Source: Cryphonectria parasitica EP155 (Eukaryota > Ascomycota > Sordariomycetes > Diaporthales > Cryphonectriaceae). From it: a stretch of 64,000 bases of DNA. Below the pieces are notes generated by a model. It saw nothing but the letters and a program-made list of their open reading frames with translations, had not been told where the DNA came from and did not search any database. Both the position numbers and the translations under genes were made by a program. Positions 34,017 to 44,428 of this stretch are shown here, one piece after another. How positions within the stretch are numbered: the stretch's first letter is position 1; every line of letters starts with the position of its first letter. The stretch is taken from assembly GCF_011745365.1 (NCBI RefSeq), contig NW_024468917.1, forward strand, positions 1,860,001 through 1,924,000. The letters are read 5' to 3'.

Positions 34017-35800
34017 AAGACGAGAAATGGTCACGAAGCACGACACATGCACACACGGACACAGAGAGACACACACTCACACTGCACAACCCCATCTCAT
34101 CCACGATGGAAAATAACACAACCTGCAACTGCACCACAGCAAAGCGCCACGTACTGTCATGCGACTCATACCTCTTGTTGTCCGTCAGCTTGAATTCAAA
34201 TTGGTGCATTTCTCAGCATTTGCCAGCATTACAAAGCCAACCCCTACGCTTTTCCCTCCAAACGGTTCTACCGCAGCACTACGAACAAAACACCTGCAGA
34301 GGTGGGGGAATGGCCACTGAAACCGCAAAGAGGGGCCCTCGCAATCCAGCCTAGAGGTTTCGTCATCCCACCTCACTTTTAGCAAACTACAGCACTATGC
34401 AACAGCCCCCGTGATCTACACGAGGCGGCAGAGCCCGCCAACCTTATCCCGGGTGCCAAAGAAGACGAAACCCAAGCCTGCAGGGAAGGTGACATTACAT
34501 CCATCGGGCTTGTGGCAGGTTGGGTGGAATCGCCTTCTTACCAAGGGTGTTCGGGATTACACGGCGACTCTACTAGCATCGCCGGAAGATACAGGACAGT
34601 GGGCGGATGCTGAGGCGTTCTGCTGTGCTTGTCCTTTAGTTGACAAAGGACAGGACAGGACAGGGCCAGTTGGGGAATGGAGTTTCCTGGCGGGGCTATT
34701 GCGTGCTCATGGGAATCGGGCGTGTGCTAAAGAATAATAATAGCACGCAGCAGCAGCAACAACATTGGGGTGAAGGGGGTTTAGGGAGGAGAGGGGTCTG
34801 GCATTATCCGCCACACTGACGTTCGGGTTTCAGAGCGGGCGTCAATTGTTTACTTCAAACTCGCTCGACATTTTCTTTTGAAGTATTGGATTGTGATAGC
34901 CAGAGAGATATTTCCCAAACACAACTTGATACCCCTTTTCCCTTCGTCTTCCTGGTTTCCAAAAATTTTCCTCAGTCATCGATTCCCCCTTTGTTCCTCC
35001 TATACGCAACGCCCAAACCATCCTGCGGCACCGTCACCGCCTTTGGGTCTATACAAGTACTTAAAAAGGAAGTCCTTCTTGTACAACTCAGCAAAGACAC
35101 TAGTGATAAGGTGGTGGAGGGGGCTGACTAGATAAGCATCTCAAGACCACCCCTGCCTGACTCGGGTGATCAGCAGTTCGATCCCTCGGACATGGCCGAG
35201 AATCTTACGTTTACCACGGCAGAGTCTTTTTCCCTTTATTTGCTGAACGCTGACTGCTGGTTTGTACTCTTGGTGCACTTTCCAGAGTTGCCACGCACAT
35301 GATCTGCGTCACGAGTGGGAGTAAATGTCCTGGTTGCTTTGCGCAGGTGTCAAGGCGCCAAGCGAGATCATGAGCGACCAGCTGTCGTACAGGGTCTCTG
35401 GCCTAGAACCACATGCTTCTTTAGATTATATGTCCTTATGTAATTATTTAGGTGCACGTGCTGCTTGATTTATACGGTTGAGTACTATTTGGGGCCCCCC
35501 ACTTATATCCCCGGGCTTCTCCTTTTTGTCCCCTTCTTTTTGTTTCCCATGTTCTGAGGAAAAAGGTAGGGGAGGCGGGGGTTGAAGGAAAGAAAGAAGA
35601 AACCATGATTTGGTATGTCTTCCTGCGAAGGATAGACCTCCCATCATGGTTAGGCCGCTGGCAGTCCAGCTCAAGACACAATGCGTCACCTATAATCAAG
35701 AAGGTGATCTCCTAATATTAGGTCAAAGCGTATAGAATCTTGTGTCTATCCCTTGACTATGAACCTGTACATAATGATTTCTGAAACCAATGTATGTGTC
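34017..35800. other. Intergenic region between the 84-aa gene and the mannanase
   Basis: Holds the 3' flank of the 84-aa gene, with a CA-rich stretch near 34045-34085, and that of the mannanase. A segment near 35150-35190 ending GTTCGATCC resembles a tRNA T-loop but lacks the stems (see rejected items). No coding frame is supported. Confidence 0.55.
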
Positions 35801-37176
35801 TCAAACCTTCTTGTTCAACATATCCGCCGCATGCTTGAAACCCAGCACTTTATACTCGGAACTGTTGTAATAAATCGAGTTCACATCGCCCAGGTTCGCC
35901 GCAGGCACACTCAAGTCATATGTCCCAAACTGCCAGACCTGGTCGGCCGCCACGCCGCTCTTGAGCACGGTATCCTGCCAAGGCTTGTAATACGGCGTGT
36001 GGTTTCCGGGGAAAGGCGCCCCGTACTCCTCCAGGATCACCGGCTTCCCAATCTCCCTCCCCACCTGGTCGTGCTGCAGGATCCACTCGTTGCCCCAGGT
36101 ATAGTTGTACCCCCACGAGTCCGGGTACAGGTGAAAAGTCCCGTAGTCAAGGCTCGAGATCCTCAGGTTCGCAACCCAGTCCACGCCAGAGGACCCGTCG
36201 TAGGCAGACGTGCCGTCGTCCCCAGACACGTACGGCACGTCCGCCGGCGCAAACCACCCCTCGTCGCCCAGGGTTACCAGGTGCGCCGCGTCGAGCCCCT
36301 TGATGTACCCAGCCGTGGCCTCGGCCCAGCCCGTCAGCACAGAGGTGTCGCACCCAGAGCACCGCGGCTCGTTGGCCAGCTCCCACGCGAACACGGCCGG
36401 CGACGCCCGGTAGCGGCTGACCACGACGTCGATGTAGTTGCGGTACACGGCCTGGCTGGTCGGGTCTGTGAACCACTCGGTGGCGTTGGCGCCAAAGGCA
36501 GCCGTGTATGCCGCGATGCCGCCGTAGTCGGACCAGTTGTTGACAAAGTTGAGCACGAGCTTGACGCCGTGCTGCTCGGCTGCGTGCACGGCGTAGTCTA
36601 GGCGCTGGAGGCCGTCTGGGCCATAGTTGATGTAGCTGCCTGTCGAGTTGAGGACCTGGAAGTAGACCTTGTTCGGATCTGTGTTGGTTGGGTCTGGGAG
36701 GGTGTTGACATCGCCGAAGCCCCAGACACGGAGGATCTTGTATTGGGTCTGAACGACTGTGTTAATAGCGAGAAGCGTTGCGAGGGGAAGAGGCTGGAGC
36801 TTGAACTGACCTTGGCTACTTCGCTCAGGGCAATGTCGATGTCGGAATTGTGGCTTAGGTGGGCGAGCCACCAAGCGTTGCTCCCTGCATTTCCCATCAC
36901 GGTCAGCAGTTTGATAACCAATAGCGATGACCTGTGATGACCTGGAGGAAGAAAGAGAGGCATCTTTCAACAGTCAGTCGACGTACCTGCAAAATACTCA
37001 ATCTTGCCATCGATATCAAACAGCCGCCCTGCTACTTTCGCATTGGGTCCATGAACCTGCCCAATGGGGTATGCTGGAGGGGGCTGATTGTTATCAATAT
37101 GCAACGCGGTTGCAGGCAGTCCTCTCACCGCGATGCTCAAAGCACTCCACAAAATTGATGACCTCGAGAATCTCAT
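35801..37176 (-). CDS. Endo-beta-1,4-mannanase, glycoside hydrolase family 5 (GH5_7), secreted
   Basis: Secreted enzyme predicted to cleave beta-1,4-mannan chains of plant hemicellulose. Exons 37176-36987, 36884-36811 and 36748-35801 give 403 residues. The N-terminus MRFSRSSILWSALSIAVRGL looks like a signal peptide. The domain begins with GRLFDIDGKIEYFAGSNAWW. The acid/base glutamate is E215 in WELANEP and the nucleophile lies in ILEEYGAP (E328-E329). There are several NxS/T sequons and no carbohydrate-binding module. Intron 2 uses the TTCAG acceptor at 36749-36750 because the nearer upstream ACAG breaks the frame. A TATA box and a GGCTAA sequence lie upstream, consistent with XlnR/Xyr1-type induction (inference). 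Confidence 0.93.
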
Positions 37177-40100
37177 GATTTCTGTGTCAGTCGAGGCGGG
37201 AAAAGCCGTTCATACATAGGACAGGAGATGAAGCCGCAAGCTTGAATCGTACGAGGTGTCCCAAACTAAGTAGTTGTGCTCGGTATATATAATATGTTTC
37301 TGGCTAAGGGTTGAGCGTGCCCTCCTCACCGTGATGTAATAATGCACTGTTACTCGGTAGAACATCCCGAAGCCATCAGCCTACAGTGCAGTAGTCAAAA
37401 GGAGCTATGTTCAAATCAAGACTCTATACCCAGTATAACCCCATCGTATCCACGATGCCCTCGCGAAGTAAGCCAGTTGCCCGGCCTGCATACCAGGTTC
37501 TCCGCATCAGTAGTATACGGGGACTAGGCCAACGCTGGATAAGCCCACATCGTGAAGTGTGGAAAAACAATCCTGCACGAATTGTAGAGACCGAAAGAGG
37601 GGTAGTTGGCTGTAGATGAGCGTACAACGGCCGCCGGAATTACGGGCAGCATTCCGCCGATTACTTACTTACGGTCAAGTCAACCCGCAGTGGGAGCAGT
37701 TCAGATTGCGTGCATCTGCCCTAAGAAGGTGTCTGCTCTGAGGATCTTCAATACACAAAATGTCCGAGACGTCTCTTGTGCAGACCTTAAGCGATGGGAT
37801 TCAACATCTCTTTGTTTTGAAATATGACATGCAACTTGCACACATCAACTCAGTCCTTGGGCAAGGGAGTCATTATGTCTCATTTAAAATTTTACAGAGC
37901 ACAACCGTGATGTTGCCCTGGATATTTCAAAAGGATAGGAGATACCCTCAAAATGAGATTTGAGAAGAAAGATCAACCAGAGAGAACGGAAATGGCTGGC
38001 AACCAAGAAAAGATGCACACTCAAGGCCTGCCAATATGCCAGTATACTTCACAGGATTTCGCTTTTACCTCCGAAACATGAGCACAAGCCAATAACTTTG
38101 GGGAACCTACGGCAATGTATCACCTTGATCACCGAAAGAAGTGTCATGACTGAGGCTCTCGCACCATTTTTCACTCAGTTAATGAACACCAACCACCACC
38201 AAAGTCTAGACGGATTGAACTAAATTGCCTTACAAGTAGTGGATTGTAAGCTGATGAAAGACGGGTGATGATGAGATGGCTTAGGTGCGCTTGATAACAA
38301 TAGTGAGCAGATTTATGTGGGAATATACGTGACCCAGTTTCGGACCAGAAAGAGAGATGTCTTAACAGTCTCGAAGCAATACATAGGGTCTCAAAACAGC
38401 TCACTAAGGGCTTTCATTTCTCTTGAAACTCAGCAGACAAGTTACAAGTAGTAACACATACTATCCGGCAATCGGATCCAGAGTTGTCACCTTTCTACCA
38501 GACCTTGTGTCCTAGCTTTGGAAACCTAAGAACAGAGCGCGGTCTGGTTCCAAGGTTGTCGTCTTTTACCCTGTTCACAAACAAGGACGTAGCCTACTGG
38601 GTACACGATCCTGCCATATGCGTTTCAGATAAGACCTTGCCGTATCGTGATATACGAGGGCTTCCGATGTTCCAATCCCCAAGACAAGTGATTCAAGATT
38701 TACTAGGGAGCCGCGCTACACCATCCATGATTTCCCACCATTTTCCAAGAGGGAAGAAACATTGGAACCAAATTCGTGCGTATGCATATTTACTTTTCGG
38801 GTAACCAGAGCACAGACATAGACTTATCTTTTATTGGTAGTGGGGCGTGTTATGGAGTAATTGACAGATGTGAATGGCCAACTCGAAAGGACGGGTCTTT
38901 AGACGTGTAAAGTAGCGACCTGAGCAGGCTCAAGGACAGGCCACACCGTCAACGGTGCCAAGTCGCGGTTGATAGAAGTTGGTCCGATACACCAGGAGAT
39001 TTCATCTCAACAAGGGAAGAATCTCGTCTATCCACCAAGAGTGAATGGAAGGAAGTCTCCGTTGCACGGCCCAGACCTGGCCATGCTGGTGCGCAACGCG
39101 TCTGCCGCGTTCGAACCATCGTAGATTCACAGAGTGACGTGCTTGATGGGTCATGTTGCAGCACCGGTGGATTTGAAGAAGAAAAACTTTCAACTCTCAA
39201 TAGAAATAACTCGGCTATCCTGGTTGATAAATTCAATATAGTAACATCTCTTTTCCTTCGGGCAGCGAACAAAACTTAGTAACGCACGCACACGGCCCAC
39301 ATACAATCCGTATGTCCCGAGTCAGACCTTAATTTTTGCCCAACCGCGTCAGACTGGGAAGCTGAGTTTCGATGTAGTATTAGCACCGGCTGAGCTGTTC
39401 CTGCTGCGGGAACCAGAGAAGGGGTTCTGACGTCACATCGCCCAAGGAACTAGCTTGTTGAGCAAGCTCGTGTTCTGCTGGGATGAACCATGGGGCAAGG
39501 TAGAGGGGATGTCTTGCTTTGGAACTGATCTGTCACTTGAGGGTTTGAACTAAATGTGATTGATTGACAAGACGACAAGCTCAACTACTTTGGGTTTGCA
39601 ATTAGAGGAGAAGAAATTTATTAAGAGCTTATACCATTGATTGAGTTCTCCCTATGTTAAACATAGAACAAACCAATTGAGACAGTGTAATCCATAGAGT
39701 GACTAGCTCTTGACGACATCATACGTGAACAATACTATGCACTGTGGCAGTGGAGAGAATGAATGCACCGTCTAAATCAAAAAAAAAAAACACAATGTTT
39801 CCCAAGGACGATCAAAAGATCACAAGGTCAATCAAATTGTGAAGAGCAAGAAATGACACACTTGACGGCCTTAAACAGAAAGCCAAACGGTCCGCAAGTC
39901 CCCTAGTAGACAGAAATTGATGCCCTATCTTTGCTTTGACACCGTCACAACCGAGACGCCAATTCCAGCCAGGCGTCTTTCCCTTTCCGACGCTCGTTGA
40001 ATGACCGCTTTCATGTTCGAGGATTACCACCCCTCCCCCCTTACGCGAAGAAACTTGTACATGAGAAAGTCCATTGAAACCCATTTCCATCATCTGATCC

Positions 40101-40514
40101 CAAGGCATTAATGTTTGTTGTGACCGTGAGGTTCGAAGCCTTTTCCCTTCTTGGACACCTATGATGTAAAGTGTCCTACCCAAAAACATTGCACCACATC
40201 CAGGCCCATTTAAGGCGGAACCCCCTCCCCCCTCCCCCCCCAAAAAAACACCCAAAATATCCAAGACATCCTTATCATCACGTCTCAAGTTAAAAGAGTT
40301 GAGTTACACACTTCCGGTGATCCGGAGGAGCCAGAGACAATGCAAGGAGAACCAAAAAAAAAAAAAAACAACCAAAAAAAAATACAAGAAAGAAAGAAAG
40401 CTGAAACAATCCTCGTGCGACGTGTGGAGGGAGCAAGAAAAAAACCCACCAAAAAAACAGACATGATCCAAGGGAGTGTGATTGAGTGGAAGGGACAGAG
40501 AAGAAAGGACAGCC
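37177..40514. other. Long gene-poor region between the mannanase and the 101-aa gene
   Basis: Aside from the mannanase promoter, this 3.3 kb is comparatively AT-rich and shows no supported gene. The longest open frames (around 105-160 codons, for example 38484-38804 plus and 39812-40288 minus) have no family resemblance. A C-rich stretch at about 40223-40241, and A-runs near 40353-40383, mark the right end, which should be the 3' flank of the next gene. Confidence 0.5.
37284..37295 (-). promoter_or_regulatory. TATA-box candidate of the mannanase gene
   Basis: The plus strand reads TATATATAATAT, about 110 bp upstream of the mannanase ATG on the minus strand. A GGCTAA hexamer, the core bound by the hemicellulase regulator XlnR/Xyr1, sits just beyond it at 37302-37307. 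Confidence 0.5.
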
Positions 40515-40820
40515 TCAGTGCCTCGATGAAGGCCCAGAATCGCCGGGCTGGCGGTAGTAACCCCTGTCCCGGAAGCCCTGGATGATGGTCTTGGCCGTCT
40601 CGTAGTCGTCCGGGTCGTAGGGCTTGAGGCCGTAGGAGAGCATGAAGTGGTGGATGTTGTCCCAGCCGCCGTCCCTGATGATGCGGTAGTTGGTGCGGTC
40701 ATCCTCGATGCTGTTGTCGCCGCCTGAGGCGGTGGCCATGTCGAGGTTGTGGTGGGCTTTGGACCTCCTCTGGCTGCCGCGGGAGCTGGAGGATGAGGTG
40801 GACTTGGTGGAGGAGGGCAT
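40515..40820 (-). CDS. Small protein, 101 aa, unknown function
   Basis: A 101-codon frame from an ATG at 40820 with A at -3 (CAAAGATGCC). The first 25 residues are serine-rich and basic (SSSSSRGSQRRSKAHH). Residues 44-90 form a compact conserved-looking unit: NYRIIRDGGWDNIHHFMLSYG, then LKPYDPDDYETAKTIIQGFRDRGYYRQ. The pattern of a tryptophan-containing helix followed by a DPDDYETA turn and amphipathic helix suggests a small folded domain. There is no signal peptide or membrane segment. Function is unknown. A longer open frame upstream is an artefact of CA and GA repeats; a TATA box at 40928-40937 argues for the short form. Confidence 0.65.
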   Translation of the reverse strand: MPSSTKSTSSSSSRGSQRRSKAHHNLDMATASGGDNSIEDDRTNYRIIRDGGWDNIHHFMLSYGLKPYDPDDYETAKTIIQGFRDRGYYRQPGDSGPSSRH

Positions 40821-40927
40821 CTTTGCGGGTTGAGCCAGTGTGTATGTGTGTATGTGTGAGTCCGAAGGGGAGAGAGATGTTGTGATGGTGAACGATGTGT
40901 ATTGTGGGCGTGTATCACGGTTGTCGG

Positions 40928-40937
40928 TATATATAAT
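40928..40937 (-). promoter_or_regulatory. TATA-box candidate of the 101-aa gene
   Basis: The plus strand reads TATATATAAT, so the minus strand reads ATTATATATA, about 110 bp before the ATG at 40820. This implies a short leader and that transcription starts downstream of the TG microsatellite. Confidence 0.5.
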
Positions 40938-41000
40938 TTTGCAGTGTTTTATATATTTGTTTATTTGCTTGCTTGCTTGTGTGTGCGTGCGTATGTGTTC

Positions 41001-41001
<1 letters not shown>

Positions 41002-41041
<40 letters not shown>

Positions 41042-41045
41042 TGTG
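41002..41045. repeat. TG microsatellite
   Basis: About 16 perfect TG units (41002-41034) continue as an imperfect repeat to 41045. It lies about 180 bp upstream of the ATG of the 101-aa gene. Confidence 0.9.
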
Positions 41046-41556
41046 CATACAAGTGTATTTTATCAATGTTGTAAATGTTGATGTTGATGATGATGATGAT
41101 GGCATGAGTCGTGGAAAGAGGAACTGGAGAGCTTTTTGAGAAGGGTATTCATAGTAGTATAAGAGGTGTGCTGACAGGTGCACAGACGGCGGGGGGTTCT
41201 GGATCCTGAAACAGGCGACTGTCGACATAAGGTTGGGTCCAAAACCATGATCCTTTGGTGTACCTGGTCGTGTGTCACTTCGTCCAAGAGGTCTGAGGCC
41301 CAGATGTGCCCGACAGCTATCCAAGCTCGACAGCCCTGCCCCACAACGGCAGAGCAGAAGCAAAAGGAGGAAGAAAAGGGCCTGGACCTTCTCCTGATGT
41401 GAATACGAATGCATATGACGGACCTTGCGCTTAAGAGGATGGGGGGCAAGAGGGGTGGAAAGGTGGGCACTATGCGCTTGTCGATTTTGCCAGGTGTGGT
41501 GCATAAGTGCTGGGGGGAGAAAACTGAACTGACTGGAGACCTGACTGACACGGCCC

Positions 41557-41561
<5 letters not shown>

Positions 41562-41597
<36 letters not shown>
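41562..41597. repeat. TC microsatellite
   Basis: About 18 TC units, followed by further C-rich and CT-rich DNA up to 41662, including ten C residues at 41632-41641. Confidence 0.9.
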
Positions 41598-41600
<3 letters not shown>

Positions 41601-42071
41601 TCCCCTCCCCCCCATATCTTACCATCCATCTCCCCCCCCCCTCTCTCTCTCTGCCCCCCTCCCCTATTTTTTTGTTGCCCACCCCTGCCCTGTCCTTTCA
41701 GGTGGGCTGAGGAACCCATCCGGCAGTCTGGGCAGCTGGTTCTCGGCCCACCTTGGAGCTCAAACACGTTACACTCGGGCGTCCCGGCTGCCATTGCCGG
41801 CGCATAGTCAGTGAAACAAAACACTATTTTCCCATACTATCATAGTACATACTTCTACTATAGTACTGAGCCCGCGGCACCTGTCCCGGGCCCCGGGCGG
41901 CGGAAACGTCGGGTTTTGCTTAAAACGTGTGCCGGTAAATAGTGGAGTAAGATTAATTTATCTAGCCAGTGGGCAGACCGCTGACGAACGGACCCTCTTT
42001 CTCTTCCCTCCTCTCTTTGTGTCTCTCTTTTCTCCCCCTTACTCGGAGTTGCTTCTTCGGAACACGTCACC

Positions 42072-42090
42072 GGGGGGGGGGGGAGGGGGG
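42072..42090. repeat. Poly-G tract
   Basis: Twelve G residues (42072-42083), one A, then six G residues. Confidence 0.85.
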
Positions 42091-42255
42091 TGGGCAGCGC
42101 AAGGCATGGCAGGCAACACGGGTGATGACGTTCTTGGGGGTGGTGGTTGCGCCTATAAGCGGCGGTCCGTTCCGGTTCGTCGTTCTTCGTGCTCGGTTGT
42201 TCGCCTCGTTCTTGCTTCTCCTGCAAGTCGAAACGAATTCGTCCAAGCACAATTG

Positions 42256-42275
42256 GAAAAAAAAAAGGGGGGGGG
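42256..42275. repeat. Poly-A then poly-G tract
   Basis: Eleven A residues followed by nine G residues in non-coding DNA. Confidence 0.8.
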
Positions 42276-42683
42276 CAATAGCATAGAGAAAATAAAAACA
42301 AAACAAACACACTGGCCCCTGAGTGAAAGAAGAAAATGAAAAGAAAAAAAAAGGAAGAAAAAGTAACCATAACCGTTGTTTTGCTGTGATTCCCTGCAAT
42401 CAATTCTGCATTGACCACTTCGGCATGTGAGAGACGCAAGGAGAGCTTTACCAATTACGTTACACCCCCGAGGCAAGGCCGTCGAGGTTGGCCTCGTGAT
42501 TATAATAAGAATAAGCAATATTGTTCCAACGGACATGCTCAAGCGATATTAGATTCGCCCGGGTGAATGGAAGAAGCATCGTGACATCGATTGTAAGCCT
42601 GCCGCCGTGCTGCACTGCCAGCGAAGATTTACAACGGACCCAATCAGGATTTGATGTTTACTTTTGACCATGATTGGAAATGT

Positions 42684-42697
42684 CCCCCCCCCCCCCC
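42684..42697. repeat. Poly-C tract, 14 bases
   Basis: Fourteen consecutive C residues in non-coding DNA. Confidence 0.85.
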
Positions 42698-44428
42698 TTA
42701 CTCTCGAAAAGTCCAAATGATCGTGTTGCTAATTTCCCAACAATACTTGAATCGTAAAAGACCAATCGTCACGGGAGAGGGCTTCACAAGGTGACATGAA
42801 GGCCCGCCAAGCTGCGCGATCTCATTTCCTTAGCCTACGATCTTCTTCTCGATGTCAATTGACGAGTCCCCTACATTTGGCGCTGGTACGCCTTATACAA
42901 CTACTAGAGAGGCGGGGTGGGTCAGCTGTGGAGCACACTCGATCTGCCCTGCAACAAAATAAGGACTCTTGCATTATGCATAGGCCATAAAAAGAATAAG
43001 GAGAGGGAATGGATCGGGAATGGGAGCGCGCTGGTGGTTGTCCGTTTTGTGTGCGTGGGAGGTGGAGGCTGCGTGCCTCAGAACGAATCATGCCTCTCCG
43101 CCTCATTTCCCAAGGGATAATGATCTATCTATCCTTGGACCCATTCGAGCGGGAGCAAGAGCTTGCAACATCAGCTTACCCCCTCCAGTCTCCGAGGACA
43201 GGTCACGAGGCCGAGACTGACTGTGATTTAATCCCACACGTCGTCCCGACCGCAGGCAATCAACCAGGAGGGTCTCCCCGCTCTTCACAGTGGGGGTTCC
43301 AGACCAGTTGATAGAGTCGTGGGCCTTTGTGGCAAAGAGACTCGAGCACGCTACCTGCGAGGGTTTTGAAGCGGGAGCGCCATTCTATGCAGACAGTCTG
43401 AGGTTGGACTGATGGTATTCCAATCAGAAGTCATGAGTGAAGGTATTGCTGAATCACAAACGTCAATCAGTTCGAATTCCAGGTACGTAATTCTTTCGCC
43501 CTGGAATTACGGAACCTTCCCATCTTCGGTTGATCACGTCGCCACGTTCCGTTCCACGGCTTGTATCGCTCTTGTCGTTGGCCCGTGAGTTTCTGAAAGG
43601 CTGGCTCGTTCCAATGAGAAGTCCAAAGCAGGGTGAACCAAAGAACAGCTCAATGCTCAGAGACCATTAGTGACCGAGGCCGTCGGATTTTCCGAGACGA
43701 GCTATCGAAATGTAATCCTGCATGTGCTCGGCGCTTTTATGTCCGCCTTCTACTCTGCGTTGGAATAATTGTCCCATCGTTTTGGAATCTAATCTCGACC
43801 GTGAAGGTGAACAAAAAGTTCTCTTTCGTATAGATTCTGGTGCTAGTCCTGACGACAATTCACTACGAATGTAGCCACGAGACAACACCCACGCACACTC
43901 ACAACTTCTCTGATAGCCCAAGTTCATCTGGGAATAATACATAGTCTACCACTGGAGACAGTTCACAACAGAAGTTGAAACTTGAGGCTGGCACAACCCA
44001 AAGCTAGGACTACCTAGCCTCGCTTATGTCATCACCTCGCATTGGAGGGTGGCATATAAATCATGCAGGCAGCACAGCAAAGCGGCCTGACCACGTGGCT
44101 CCAACAAAAGGCAGGGAGATAAGTATGAAGGTGTCATAAACATGTGTCCAAGGTATGATGATCACTGCATCAAGCTATGCGATCATCATCTGATCTAGGC
44201 TAGGTGCATAGGAGGGAAAGCTAGGGGATGACAACTAGCGACGACAACAAAACGATCAGCAGACCTCCCCCAGTGTATCAATGTACTTCAGGTTCTGTTT
44301 CCAGGCTGGCCTCTCTGCCAGTCATGCCAATGTGTAGCCCTGAACTGAGAGACAAAAGGCAGTGGGGTTTGCTGTTTTGGTCTGGACTGCTGTCATGTCC
44401 AGGCCCAGACATACGACCGCCAGTCCTC

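Larger units (their letters stand above)
40821..44428. other. Gene-poor region with many simple repeats
   Basis: Between the 101-aa gene and the 3' end of the PSD gene lie 3.6 kb with TG and TC microsatellites, several poly-C/poly-G runs and no supported gene. Long open frames on both strands between 40.8 and 42.5 kb are caused by the repeats and encode runs of His-Thr, Ser-Leu, Arg-Glu or Phe. Confidence 0.6.

Noticed and set aside
35140..35200. tRNA-like GTTCGATCC sequence
   Set aside because: The bases around it do not pair to form the T-stem and there is no A- or B-box arrangement or acceptor stem.
38484..38804. 107-codon plus-strand frame in the gene-poor region
   Set aside because: No recognisable motif, no promoter context and length within chance for AT-moderate DNA.
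40515..41615. 366-codon minus-strand frame extending the 101-aa gene
   Set aside because: The extension is translated microsatellite (runs of Arg-Glu and His-Thr) and crosses a TATA box; only the last 101 codons look like protein.
41858..42454. 198-codon minus-strand frame
   Set aside because: Composition is driven by poly-A, poly-G and pyrimidine tracts giving Phe and Pro runs, with no family resemblance.
43475..43508. Nine-base inverted repeat (AATTCCAGG / CCTGGAATT) with a 16-base loop
   Set aside because: A few stems of this length are expected by chance in 64 kb, and nothing nearby suggests a terminator, target site or small-RNA precursor.
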